NCBI GenBank assembly: GCA_036365145.1
Contig: JAEOAD010000982.1
Coordinates: 6,040,001 to 6,104,000 of the forward strand
Length of the DNA: 64,000 bases
DNA from: Orientallactaga sibirica
Lineage: Eukaryota > Chordata > Mammalia > Rodentia > Dipodidae
Direction of reading: 5' to 3'
The position numbers and the translations under genes are program-made. This document shows, piece after piece, positions 29,767-39,075 of the stretch (its first letter is position 1; each line of letters opens with the position of its first letter). Under the pieces are notes generated by a model. That model had not been told where the DNA came from, did no database searches, and saw nothing but the letters and a program-made list of their open reading frames with translations.

Positions 29767-30644
29767 TGGAATTGTTTTTGATGGTGCCTTGCTGTGGAAA
29801 AGGGAGCACAGGGGGTGGTGGGGCCCGACATCTCACATGGCTTGAACAGCTCACAGCTGGACTTAGTCATTGACTTAAGGATGTTGGAGCAAAGGAGTAG
29901 GGGCGGGCCGGCTCCCATTTGCTCTGATACTTACTGCAGGCAGCACAGAGCACTGCTTTCATGATGGCTAGCCTTTTAGTCTGGGAGGGAAAGCTAAGGG
30001 GATGGTGGCAAAGCTCAAAAGGAGTTCTGAGGCTGCAGGGCCAGAGGCACAGTTGTACAGCAGTGTGCTCACTCTGGGCCCACCCTGTAGAATTGGTTTG
30101 ATTTCTGAGAGCCCCTTCACCTCTGAGCTTGGCTATGTAAAAAGGAGCTAGGGGCGTGGGATCCCAAAAATAGCCTTCTGTGATGTTGTAGCTGGCTCTA
30201 CTCTTTAAGTGGGGGGCGGTCATGGAGAGGAGTTAGACCAAAGCATGAAAGTTCCCACTGCAGAAAGGATAAAAGAACGGTTTTGATATAGGCTGTTTCC
30301 AGCTATACATTTGATTCTCGGTCCACGGGTCAAAAGAAAATAAACAGCCATTGAAAAGTAAGATTTATGCAACCTGTAAAAATCTCAATCAACCAAAGGG
30401 AAAGTGACATGTTAGGTGGCATTGGAGGACAATCTCCTGAGTTCTCCATGATGGAAGGCTTCTGGGTAAAGCTAATGAGAAAGCGAATGCCATTTCTGTC
30501 CGAGTCCTTAAAGTCCCCTTGATAAAACAGTCACTTTTTGAAAATGGAAAAATGGCTTGTACAGATGTCCTTGTGAAAGTTTACATTTGGGTCATTTTAA
30601 CAGGTCACATACACAAGAAACATAATGGGAGAATATGTGACTTT
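29767..30644. other. Unique noncoding DNA
   Basis: No recognised repeat. Bases 30300-30640 are complex, moderately AT-rich and repeat-free. A 118-codon minus-strand frame (29867-30223) shows no known domain. Confidence 0.5.
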
Positions 30645-30879
30645 TAAAAAAATATTTTAAATGCTTTTATCAATGTATGAGAGAGGCAGATGGAGAGAGA
30701 GAAGGAGAGGGAGGGAGGGAGCAAGAGAGACGGAAAAAGAGTGAATGCACCAGGGCCTCTGGCCACTGCAAATGAATGCCACCTTGTGCATCTGGCTTTA
30801 TGTGGGTCCTAAAGAATCAAACATGGGTCCTTAGGCTTTGCAGGCAAGCCCCTTAGCCACTGAACCATCTCTCCAACCC
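30645..30879 (-). mobile_element. DIP-like SINE, antisense
   Basis: AAATATTTTAAATGCTTTTAT tail, GAGAAGGAGAGGGAGGGAGGG, CACCAGGGCCTCTGGCCACTG with a small deletion before CCACCTTGTGCATCTGGC, and head CACTGAACCATCTCTCCAACC. Confidence 0.88.
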
Positions 30880-30997
30880 ATGTATGATATTTTTAAGACC
30901 TCCAAAAGAAGGGAACTGTTATTGAGAATCATAATGAGGCAGAAAGGTAGACTGAGGTGGTGTCAAGAATGGAGTGTGCTTCCAATAAGCACAGACT

Positions 30998-31117
30998 GGT
31001 TGGGTGTGATGGTTTGCATCTGTAATCCCACATAGAAGGCTGAGGTAGGAGGTCTGGGTACCTGGCAAGTTCAAGGCCAGCCAGGGTTACACAAGACCTC
31101 ATCTCAGAAAACCAAAG
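30998..31117 (+). mobile_element. Old B1-like SINE
   Basis: TGGTTGGGTGTGATGGTTTGC, ATCTGTAATCCCACATAG and GGCCAGCCAGGGTTACACAAG, strongly diverged. Confidence 0.65.
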
Positions 31118-31256
31118 TAGGGTAGACTAGAATAAAATGGGAAATAAAGTGTATTTATAATACAAAAATTTGGTAGCTTGGTGCCATGGTCCTAACTGGA
31201 GCACTTATGGTCATTAGGACATTTAGCAGGCATTGGGGACATTTTCAGTTGTCACA

Positions 31257-31283
31257 AGTGTGTGTGTGTGTGTGTGTGTGTGT
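31257..31283. repeat. (GT)n microsatellite
   Basis: GTGTGTGTGTGTGTGTGTG with about 13 perfect units, not clearly tied to a SINE tail. Confidence 0.92.
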
Positions 31284-31435
31284 AGAGGGGGTGGGAGCTC
31301 CTGATATCTGGTAGATAGAAGCCCAAGATACTGCTACACAGCCTATAGTGCCTCAGCACAGCTCCTCTTCACACCAACAATACCTGAGTCTCAAACATTA
31401 ATGCTGCCACCAAACAGAAAGTTCAGATTAGAGGG

Positions 31436-31783
31436 TGTCATAGTCAGGTTTGCATTGCTGGCAGAAAACACCCAACCAAGAGTAGCTTGTGGGAGAAAAA
31501 GGGGTTATTTTGGTTTACAGACTCAAGGGAAAGCTCCATGTTGGCAGGGAGAACGATGGCATGAGCAGAGGGTGGACCTTACCTCCTGGCCAACATCAGA
31601 TGGACAACAGCAACAGGAGAGTGTGCCAAACACTGGCAAGGGGACACTGGCTATAATAGCCATAAGCCCGCCCCCAAGAATACACTGCCTCCAAGAGGTG
31701 TTAATTCCCGAATCTCCATCAGCTGGGAACCTAGCATTCAGAACACCTACGTTCATAGGGGACACCTGATTCAAACCACCACA
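31436..31783 (-). mobile_element. Solo MaLR-type LTR with 5-base target-site duplication
   Basis: On the minus strand it opens TGTGGTGGTTTGAATCAGG and closes CAAACCTGACTATGACA, giving the TG...CA ends of a retroviral LTR. GAGGG lies at 31431-31435 and again at 31784-31788. TATTTTGGTTTACAG and the matching stretches at 13.3 and 60.0 kb support a shared family. No gag or pol remains, so it is a recombined solo LTR with no protein. Confidence 0.85.
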
Positions 31784-31804
31784 GAGGGTGTCTTAGAGCC
31801 AAGC

Positions 31805-32152
31805 CTATATTAGTCTGCTTTCTATCACCAGCACAAAACAGCACCTGACATAATCAGCGTAGTGAGAGCAAAGGTTTGTTTTGGCTCACGGTTACAAAGA
31901 CTTCACTCCTTGCTTGCTTGGCTTGGTGACTGTTGGGCCTATGGCAAGGGAGAACATCATGGTGAGTACGTGTGATGGAACAAAACGGTTTACCTCCTGT
32001 TGGCCAGGGAGGAGGGAGAGGAAGAGAGAACCTAACTTCTTCCTTCTGGGTATTACCTCTTAAAGGTTCCGCCAATTCTCAATAGTACCACCCTGGGGAC
32101 CAAGCCTTTAACACATGGGCCTTTGGGGGACATGCTGGATCTGAACTGTATG
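31805..32152 (-). mobile_element. Second MaLR-type LTR, antisense
   Basis: CCTATATTAGTCTGCTTTCT, ATCACCAGCACAAAACAGC, AAAGGTTTGTTTTGGCTCACG, TACCACCCTGGGGACCAAGC and ACACATGGGCCTTTGGGGG follow an antisense MSTA/MLT-like MaLR LTR. It lies 21 bases past the duplication of the neighbouring solo LTR and is of a different subfamily, so they are separate insertions. Confidence 0.75.
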
Positions 32153-32773
32153 GGATTTTTCTGTAAAGTGCGGAGTAGGTATGCATGGATGCAGTAACAC
32201 ACATCAACATCAGTGACCCCCATGAAGCTTGGATTAGGGTATGCCGCCAGCTTCCAGCACTCACCCAAGTGATCTGCTTTCATTTGCATGGCTGTGCACA
32301 CCCAGTCCCTAGGATAGAAGGGAATTAAGACCAGGCCTTTTTGAGGCTGGTGGAGAATTCTATGCTATGGTGCCCTACCTAGGGCCCAGGATCCAAGTGG
32401 TGTCTGTGCTAAGTAACGGTGCTGGGCAGGATCCTACGTGGTGTTACAGCCAAAGGCTTTGCGATTTTGTGCTCAAGGATGCAAAGTAGAGGAGATTTTG
32501 TATTTCCTGATAGTTTTATGATTTGAACAAAATGTTTCTCTGCAGCATTCCTTGGCCTTCGTTGCAAGCTTGCTCCAGAGACATCCTGAGAGGGATTTCC
32601 AGAGAGAGAGAGGGATTCTGATGCAGACATAGAGCCCCTTCTAAGTGTGGAGGGAGAAGTGTGCCAGCTCAGAATCATTAGCAGACCTGTTAGTGTTCCC
32701 CGAGTGTTTGCAGGGGAGCTGTCTTTCCATGTTTTGCTTCATACATGAAGTTTTAAAAAAGGTGGAGGATGGA
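32153..32773. other. Unique noncoding DNA
   Basis: About 0.6 kb without recognised repeats apart from a short GAGAGAGAGAG run near 32601. Confidence 0.5.
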
Positions 32774-32793
32774 ACAACAACAACAACAACAAA
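32774..32793. repeat. (CAA)n microsatellite
   Basis: AACAACAACAACAACAAC directly upstream of a B1. Confidence 0.9.
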
Positions 32794-32796
32794 AAA

Positions 32797-32930
32797 CCAG
32801 ACATGGTGGTGCACGTCTTTAATCCCAGCATCCGGTATAGGAGGATCGCTGTGAATTCAAGGCCACCCTGAGGCTACATAGTGAGTTCCAGGTCAGCCTG
32901 GGCTAGAGTGAGACCCTGCCTCAAAAACAA
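32797..32930 (+). mobile_element. B1 SINE
   Basis: CCAGACATGGTGGTGCACGTC, a body with a small deletion near GGTATAGGAGGATCGCTG, and CCTGCCTCAAAAACAAAG. Its tail continues as a GGAA-type microsatellite. Confidence 0.88.
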
Positions 32931-33053
32931 AGAGAAGGAAGGAAGGAAGGAAGGAGAGAAGGAAGGAGAGAAGGAAGGAGAGAAGGAAGGGAAAGGAAAG
33001 AAAGGGAAAGAAGAAAGAAAAGAAAGGAGGAAAGAAAAGAAAGAGTGGAGGAA
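32931..33053. repeat. (GGAA/GGAGAAGGAA)n microsatellite
   Basis: AGAAGGAAGGAAGGAAGG then GGAGAAGGAAGGAGAAGG repeats and AAAGGGAAAG units for about 120 bases. It follows a B1 tail, so it probably grew from it. GEKEGEKEGE-type frames here are not proteins. Confidence 0.93.
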
Positions 33054-34057
33054 GGATTCGTGGTGGAGATTGAGACATGTCCTAAGCACCTGCAATGGCA
33101 GGTGTGCTGAATCAGCTTTAAGGTAGAGAGAACAGAACACACATTTTCTCCTCACGAGAACTTCAGATCAGGCTGGAGTGGTGGATGAAGATTCTACTGA
33201 TGCTACCCCAAAGCGGGAGGCAGAGCAGTGATGGCAGTGTGCATGGCACGAAAGTGAGGGAAGAGGTCAAGCAGCAGGTGTCCAGGAAAGGGACAGGACC
33301 ACACAGGTAGGGCTTGGGCCTGGTGCACAAGCCTTAAGAAGCCCCATAGTGCAGTGAGAGGGCACTTGCAAAAGTAAGCGCACTGGGGTGGACGTGAGGC
33401 CTGTGAGTATTGTCTGTTTCTGTCTTGGCTTCAGAATAGTAAGTTTCTGGCTTGGATGTGTTGATAAAGTGAGACTTAGCTGGTGGTTTTGTGTGTTCTA
33501 GTAGGAGCCATGTGCATACAGGTTTCATCTCTGACATTGTGTCTGATCCAGGAACGTCAGCTGCCCTGAGTCTTTTATGTACACTTTGGGCATCATAACG
33601 TGTCTGAAGAATGAAAGATGCAGGAGTAAGAATTCTGTGAATTTCTGCATGCCTTCTGAATTCAGGTCAGAATGTGAGCTACTTGGACTTACACCAATGT
33701 CTGCTTTCTTTTGTTGCTGCAACTATCACTGTTCATTTACTGTAAATCCTGAGGTAGACAGTATGAGTCCAAAGTGTAGAAATTGACGACAATGTGGATT
33801 TGCTGAAGGCAAAGACAGGATAAGATGGCTGTTCAGGCTAGTAAAAAAGAAGTGCTCCTTTGTCCTGTTGCAGTTTCCACCTAGACTGGCATGATACGGC
33901 AGGTAGAACTTAAGAACCCCGAGACGAGGAGATGGTCCATTTGGAACCCAGAATAATCACAAAGGTACCTGAAGCAGAGGGGTCCAAGAGGTTCAGAATC
34001 TAGGACAAGTTGTGAGGAGAGCAGCAGAGCCCATGAGTGGACCACCTCTAGAACCTT
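33054..34057. other. Unique noncoding DNA
   Basis: One kilobase without recognised repeats. No frame over about 70 codons and no domain. Confidence 0.5.
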
Positions 34058-34066
34058 TAAAGCAGC

Positions 34067-34072
<6 letters not shown>

Positions 34073-34099
<27 letters not shown>

Positions 34100-34247
34100 G
34101 TTTTGGTTTTTCGAGGTAGGGTCTCACTGTGGCCCAGGCTGACCTGGAATTAACTATGTAGTCTCAGGGTGGCCACGAACCCTTGGCGATCCTCCTACCT
34201 CTGCCTCCCGAGTGCTGGGATTAAAGGCGTGCGCCACCACGCCTGGC
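34073..34247 (-). mobile_element. B1 SINE, young, with 15-base target-site duplication
   Basis: Poly-T of about 28, GGTTTTGGTTTTTCGAGGTAG, complete body and CACCACGCCTGGC. TAAAGCAGCAGTTTT lies at 34058-34072 and 34248-34262. Confidence 0.95.
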
Positions 34248-34262
34248 TAAAGCAGCAGTTTT

Positions 34263-34741
34263 AAAGGCCTCCAAAGTAGATCACAGCTCTGGGGCGCACT
34301 TTATGAACCTCACAGGATGCGATTACAGCATTATTTTTTTTTTATTGTGTAGTATGAGGAATTGAACCCAGACACACTTAAAATAGCCGGCAGAAGGCAT
34401 GGTCTAGGACTTGTTGGCTTTTTCTATAGTCCCCTGCTTCCTCTTGCAATGAGAAATGACAGCCTCTTCATGAGATTTGTCATCTGTGTATTGTCATGTT
34501 CATTGGTATGATTCTGCCAGGATATTTTATCTTACCAGGCATAAATAACCAAATTTGACCATGTGCTTTTGAAGCACAGACCTATAAAATTGAATTTTGC
34601 AATGATGATTCAGTCTGAAATAGGAGAATGTAGCCACTGAAATTAAAGTGAATGAGTGTGGTGATCCTAACACACCTGGTCTGGAAAAAGCTATACAACT
34701 GCATGATTAGAAAATCTATATCCTATACACATATTTTAAAA
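34263..34741. other. Unique noncoding DNA, AT-rich
   Basis: Repeat-free and AT-rich (CATAAATAACCAAATTTGACC); no coding signal. Confidence 0.5.
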
Positions 34742-35140
34742 ACATTTTACTATCTATATTCATTATCTTCTTGCTGGGACAAAATTCTTGACAAAAATCA
34801 ATTTAAGGAAGGGAAGGGAAGGGAAAGGTTATTTCAGCTCAGTTCGAGGTTACTGTCCATCATGGTGGTAAGGAGCTTGAAACAGCTGCTCACAGTAAGC
34901 CAACAGTGAGGAAGCAGAGAGGGACGAATGCTGGTTTTCAGCCAGCATTCTCCTTTTTAATCAGTCCAGGACCCCAGTCCATGGATAGGTGCCACCCACA
35001 GTTAAACTGGGTCTTCCTGCCATAATTAATCTAATCTAGATAACCCCTCACAGGCGTGCCCAGAGGCTGACCTAATCAATCTACACAGTCTTTTACAGAT
35101 GATTCTAGGTCCTGTCAAGTTGACAGTCAGTATAAACCAT
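34742..35140 (-). mobile_element. LTR-like interspersed repeat, antisense
   Basis: TCTTGCTGGGACAAAATTC, GGAAGGGAAGGGAAGGG, CATCATGGTGGTAAGGAGC, CCACCCACAGTTAAACTGG and CCTGTCAAGTTGACAGTC. The order resembles a common rodent LTR-type repeat that begins, on the other strand, with CTGTCAACTTGACAGG. I cannot name the subfamily. No coding region. Confidence 0.55.
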
Positions 35141-35151
35141 AATGCCATTAT

Positions 35152-35374
35152 CCTTCTTTTTTTGAGAGAGAGTCAGAGAGAGAGAATGGGTGTGCCAGCA
35201 GCCTCTCAGCCGCTGTGATCAAACTTTAGATGCATGTGCCCCTTTATGGGCAAGTATGACATTGCACCCTTGTGTCACTTTGCGTCTGGCTAAATGTGGG
35301 ACCTGGAGAATCGATTGGGCATTCTTAGGCTTAGCAGGCAGGCGCCTTAACTGCTAAGCCATCTCTCCAGCCCT
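35152..35374 (-). mobile_element. Long-variant DIP-like SINE, antisense
   Basis: TTCTTTTTTTGAGAGAGAGTC, CCCTTTATGGGCAAGTATGAC and ATTGCACCCTTGTGTCACTT (the extra block), then head CTGCTAAGCCATCTCTCCAGCC. Confidence 0.88.
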
Positions 35375-35394
35375 CATCCTTTTTTAAAAAATTT

Positions 35395-35475
35395 CTTCTG
35401 GAGCTGAGGATTGAACCCAGGGCCTCACACTTGCCAGGGCAAGCATCTTACCACTGAACTATAATCCCAGTACCA
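35395..35475 (-). mobile_element. ID SINE, antisense
   Basis: CTGGAGCTGAGGATTGAACC, CAGGGCCTCACACTTGCC and TTACCACTGAACTATAATCCC. Confidence 0.75.
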
Positions 35476-35529
35476 TCATTCTTTGTTTCACATCTTGTTG
35501 TGTGTCAAGACCAAAAATTGAATTTTGGT

Positions 35530-35652
35530 GGAGAGGGGAGTGGTGAGACAGGGTTTCACTTAGGAACCCAGGCTGGTCTCAAACTTGTTGTGCTCCTCCT
35601 GCCTCAGCTTCTTGAGTGCTGAGATGACACTGTATGTGCCCCCATTCACAGC
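35530..35652 (-). mobile_element. Old B1-like SINE, antisense
   Basis: GAGACAGGGTTTCACTTAGG, CCCAGGCTGGTCTCAAACTTG and CTCCTGCCTCAGCTTCTTGAG with a decayed end. Confidence 0.65.
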
Positions 35653-35706
35653 CCTAGAAAATTGAATTTCAAGGCACTTAAATGAAGTTTAAAATCCACA
35701 TTGGAG

Positions 35707-35935
35707 GGCTGTAGAGATTTCACAGTGGTTAAAGACACTTACTTAACAAAGCCTGGTGGCCCGGGTTTGATTCCCCAGGATCCACATAAAGCCAGATGCA
35801 CAAAGTGGTGCACTGTGTTTAGAGTTCCTTTGCAGAGGCTGGAGGCCCTGGCATGGCCATTCTCATTCATATTGATTCTCTCTGTCTCTCTCCCTCTCTC
35901 TCAAATAAAAATAAGTAATAAAAAAATAGTTTGTA
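35707..35935 (+). mobile_element. DIP-like SINE, first of a pair
   Basis: GGCTGTAGAGATTTCACAGTG head, B box CGGGTTTGATTCCCC, body AGCCAGATGCACAAAGTGG and an AAATAAAAATAAG tail. AAAATCCACATTGGAG precedes it (35691-35706) and follows it (35936-35951). Confidence 0.92.
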
Positions 35936-35951
35936 AAAATCCACATTGGAG

Positions 35952-36150
35952 GGCTGGAGAGATGGCTCACAGTTAAAGGCACTTGTTTACACAGTCTTCC
36001 AGGCAGGGTTTGATTCCCCAGTACCTATGTAAAGCCATATGCACAAAGTGGTGCATGCATCTGGAGTTCGTTTGCAGTGGCAGGAAGCCCTGGTGTGCCC
36101 ATTCATATGCTCTGTCTCTCTCCTTGAAAATAAATAAATAAAATATTTTA
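35952..36150 (+). mobile_element. DIP-like SINE, second of a pair
   Basis: GGCTGGAGAGATGGCTCACAG head, CAGGGTTTGATTCCCC and AGCCATATGCACAAAGTGG. It shares the AAAATCCACATTGGAG target with the first copy. The right flank, AAAACACATCGGAAA, is a looser match. Confidence 0.92.
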
Positions 36151-36164
36151 AAAAACACATCGGA

Positions 36165-36610
36165 AACCAAGGGTTTAGGGATTAAGATTCTTAGCTTCTA
36201 GTAAGCAGATACTGAATGGGTTTCATCAACTGGGTTCTGTTGTGATTCTAACAAGACACATTTTATGCATTTCAGTTTTCATCACAACCCAGCTGAAAAC
36301 CATGTTAATGTACAAATATGACTTGATTCAATAAAATTTATTGTGCGGGTGTAATTTGAATTAGAAAGCCATTCTGTGTGTTTCATACTAAATTATGCTT
36401 TTATGCTTTTGACATTAGAGTAAATGCATATATTTAAAATCCCCTTATGTCTCTGAGTAAGTATAAGAGTTTTCATATTGGAAGTAGTATGGTTTTCTGA
36501 TTATACAGTAACAACGTACTGGATACTGGACCTGACATTTGTATATCCATAAACTTGCCATCAAAGAGCTTTGAGCACTTGAATAAAAGCAAAGCACATT
36601 TTTGTTGTTC
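36165..36610. other. Repeat-free AT-rich block
   Basis: Complex AT-rich sequence with no SINE (CATTTTATGCATTTCAG, TTATTGTGCGGGTGTAATTTG). No coding frame. It may be a conserved noncoding element, which only alignment can show. Confidence 0.45.
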
Positions 36611-36734
36611 CTTTTTTTTTTTTTTTGAGACAGTGTCTTACTTTGAGCCCCATGCTGGCCTGGAACTCAGGGCAGTCCTCCTGCCTCAGGCTTCCAAGTG
36701 TTGAGGTTACAAGTATGTGACACTGTGCCCAGCT
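36611..36734 (-). mobile_element. Old B1-like SINE, antisense
   Basis: Poly-T, GAGACAGTGTCTTACTTTGAG, CATGCTGGCCTGGAACTCAGG and ACACTGTGCCCAGCT. Confidence 0.75.
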
Positions 36735-36748
36735 AAAAAGTAGTCCTA

Positions 36749-36902
36749 GCCGGGCGTGGTGGCGCACGCCTTTAATCCCAGCACTCGGGAGGCAGAGGTA
36801 GGAGGATCGCTGTGAGTTCAAGGCCACCCTGAGACTACATAGTTAATTCCAGGTCAGCCTGGGCCAGAGTGAGACCCTACCTCGAAAAACAAAACAAAAC
36901 AA
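36749..36902 (+). mobile_element. B1 SINE, young
   Basis: AGCCGGGCGTGGTGGCGCACG start and near-consensus body; tail AAACAAAACAAAACAAA. AAAAAGTAGTCCT lies on both sides (about 36736-36748 and 36903-36914). Confidence 0.95.
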
Positions 36903-36952
36903 AAAAAGTAGTCCTGTTGATCTCTAATTTACATATTACCAAGTTACAAAGT

Positions 36953-37140
36953 TCATCTTTTTATTTTTATTTATTTATTAGAGAGAAAGAATTGGCACAC
37001 CAGGGCTTCTAGCAAGTGCAGGCAAACTCCATACACATGGGCCACCATGTACTCTGGCTTATGTGGATTCTGGGGAATTGAACTTGGGTCTTTAGGCTTC
37101 ATAGGCAAGTGCCTTAACCACAAAGCCATCTCGCCAGGCC
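36953..37140 (-). mobile_element. DIP-like SINE, antisense
   Basis: TTTTATTTTTATTTATTTATT tail, GGCACACCAGGGCTTCTAGC, GCCACCATGTACTCTGGC (short deletion) and head CACAAAGCCATCTCGCCAGGCC. Confidence 0.88.
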
Positions 37141-37322
37141 AAAATTCACCTTTTATAGTTGTACAAATCAATTAATTTTCATAAGTATAGTCAGGCAGAC
37201 ATTGTCACACTGAACATTTTTATTACCTGCAAATGGCTGAATAAAACCTTTAACAGTCCCCCACCCTCATGGTCCTGGCAACCACTAATCTATTTTATGT
37301 CTCCATGGATTTATGTATTCTT

Positions 37323-37488
37323 TTTTTTTTTTTTTTTTTTTTTTTGGTTTTGCGAGGTAGGGTCTCACTCTGGTCCAGACTGACCTGGAATTAACTATGT
37401 AGTCTCAGGGTGGCCTTGAACTCTCAGCGATCCTCCTACCTCTGCCTCCCAAGTGCTGGGATTAAAGGCGTGCGCCACCACGCCCGGT
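37323..37488 (-). mobile_element. B1 SINE, young, with 16-base target-site duplication
   Basis: Poly-T, GGTTTTGCGAGGTAGGGTC, full body and CACCACGCCCGG. GGATTTATGTATTCTT flanks at 37307-37322 and 37489-37504, proving insertion into the L1M fragment. Confidence 0.95.
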
Positions 37489-37574
37489 GGATTTATGTAT
37501 TCTTATTTGGGCATTCTTAGTAAGTAGTATCATAGATTGTTTGGTGTGTGGCCTCATTCATTTTGTGTGATTAT

Positions 37575-37771
37575 TTTTGCTTTTTCTATACTGGGATAAA
37601 GGACCTTACACATGCTATGCAAGTGCCCCTTCACTGAGCTATATTTCTAGCTCCCTTTTGTGTGTCTTATTTTGAAGTAGGGTCTTACCCAATTGTCCTT
37701 GAACCCGCTCTGACCTTGTGACCCTCTTGCCTTAGGCTCTTGAGTAGCTAGGGTACCAGGCTTGGCTACTG
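37575..37771 (-). mobile_element. Old ID/B1 composite, antisense
   Basis: GGACCTTACACATGCTATGC, CACTGAGCTATATTTCTAGC (ID) followed by GAAGTAGGGTCTTACCC and CTCTTGAGTAGCTAGGG (B1-like). Strong decay. Confidence 0.6.
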
Positions 37772-37991
37772 TAATGTTTCAGGGTTCATTCATGTTGTGG
37801 CATGAGTAATGGCATTCCATCATTATGAACATATCACATTGTGTTTATCCGTCCATCAGTTAATGATCAGTGACTTGATTCCACACTTTGTGCTGTTATG
37901 AATAAAGCTGTCATGATCATTCATATATAGGATTTTGCACGCTTGTGTTTCCATTTCTGTTGCTTATAGTCTTAGGGGCAAAACTGTTAAG

Positions 37992-38325
37992 TGAGATGGT
38001 GGAAGTTGTGTGTTTGAGCATTTGGTTGCCTGGTAGTGGCAATGTTTGCAGAGGTTGTAGAACTTCCAGGAGGTGGAATCTCACTTGGAGGAAGCAGGTT
38101 ACCCGAGGCAGGCCTTGTAGTTTGAGAGCCCCTCCCCACTTCCTGTGCTCTTCCTGACTGCATAAGCAATGTGACCAGCCCACCTTATCCTCCTGTCACC
38201 ATGCCTTCCTCCCCATAATAGACTTTTCCCTTCCAACTGTGAGCCAAGTTGAGCCTTTCCTCCCCTAAGTTGCTTTTTGGAAGGTATTTGATAACAGTAA
38301 CAAGAAAAGTAGCCAATAATGTCAG
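37992..38325 (+). mobile_element. MaLR/ORR1-like LTR, sense
   Basis: GTGTGTTTGAGCATTTGGTTG, AGAACTTCCAGGAGGTGGAAT, CCCCACTTCCTGTGCTCTTCC, CACCATGCCTTCCTCCCC and TGTGAGCCAAGTTGAGCC, ending AACAAGAAAAGTAGCCAATAA. The order matches rodent ORR1-like MaLR LTRs. It is a solo LTR remnant without coding sequence. Confidence 0.7.
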
Positions 38326-38349
38326 AGTCAACTTATTATTTTATTTAAT

Positions 38350-38491
38350 TATTTTATTTTGTTTTTGAGACAAGGTTTCTCTGTACAGCACAGGCTGGTC
38401 TACAATGTGTATGCTAAGATGACTTTGGGCTGATCTTACTGCCTTCACCTCTCCAGTGCGAGGATTACAGGTATGTGCCACCACACCGGCC
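38350..38491 (-). mobile_element. Old B1-like SINE, antisense
   Basis: TTTTGAGACAAGGTTTCTCTG, CAGGCTGGTCTACAATGTG and GATTACAGGTATGTGCCACC. Confidence 0.7.
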
Positions 38492-38563
38492 ATGTTCTGC
38501 TTTTTAAAAGATGCATGTGTGGCTCTGGAGAGGTGGCTCAGTGGTTAAAGGTGCTTGCTTGCA

Positions 38564-38696
38564 GGATGAAGTGGAATAATTAAGAAATTATGCAAAGAAG
38601 TACATTGTGGGTATGTTTGGACAATCGAACTTTGAGAATTTTTTTTTGTTCTCTTCTTCATTTTTATGTATTTTCTGAAGTGCCTGAAATACCATA

Positions 38697-38728
<32 letters not shown>

Positions 38729-39075
38729 GGTTTTTCGAGGTAGGGTCTCACTCTGGCCCAGGCTGACCTGGAATTCACTGTGTAGTCTCAGGGTGGCCTT
38801 GAACTCCTACCTACCTCTGCCTCCCGAGTGCTGGCATTAAAGGCATGCGCCACCACGCCCGGCTCCCAATATTTTATAAAAAGAAAACAATGACCGTAGC
38901 TATACATCACGCTGTATAATTATGGATTTCTTAACTTCTCTTCTTGCTAGACTGTGAGATCTCCAAAAGGTTTATCTTATTCATCTGTGTTTTCTTGTAT
39001 TAGGAGACCTCTGATATAACGTGACTTAGAAATTTAATAAAAACTGTCAGTAAATAATGCAAATGAAAAAAAAAG
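38564..39075 (+). pseudogene. Retroposed transcript 3' end
   Basis: A 512-base insert with all marks of L1-driven retroposition: a 15-base target duplication (AGGTGCTTGCTTGCA at 38549-38563 and 39076-39090), an AATAAA signal at about 39034 and an A-rich end at 39066-39074. No coding frame is present, so it looks like a 5'-truncated copy of a 3' UTR or noncoding transcript. Its last 130 bases (CTAGACTGTGAGATCTCC, GTCAGTAAATAATGC) resemble an L2/MIR-type 3' end. The source gene is not recognised. The B1 at 38713-38864 came with it or landed later. Confidence 0.7.
38713..38864 (-). mobile_element. B1 SINE, antisense, after an (AT)n run
   Basis: An (AT)n run at 38695-38712, poly-T, GGTTTTTCGAGGTAGGG, body with a small deletion at AACTCCTACCTACCTC, and CACCACGCCCGGCT. 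Confidence 0.92.

Larger units (their letters stand above)
37141..37990 (-). mobile_element. Old L1M fragment, antisense, twice interrupted
   Basis: Left part 37141-37322 (CTGGCAACCACTAATCTATTT, TGTCTCCATGGATTTATG). Middle part 37489-37570 (GTAGTATCATAGATTGTTTG). Right part 37772-37990 (AGGGTTCATTCATGTTGTGGC, TTTATCCGTCCATCAGTTAAT, GTGCTGTTATGAATAAAGC). Together they read as one antisense L1M 3' region, broken by a B1 and by an ID/B1 composite. Confidence 0.72.

Noticed and set aside
31401..31769. 122-codon plus-strand frame
   Set aside because: It lies in the antisense strand of a solo MaLR LTR.
32881..33126. GEKEGEKEGE-rich frame
   Set aside because: Translation of the GGAA-type microsatellite next to a B1.
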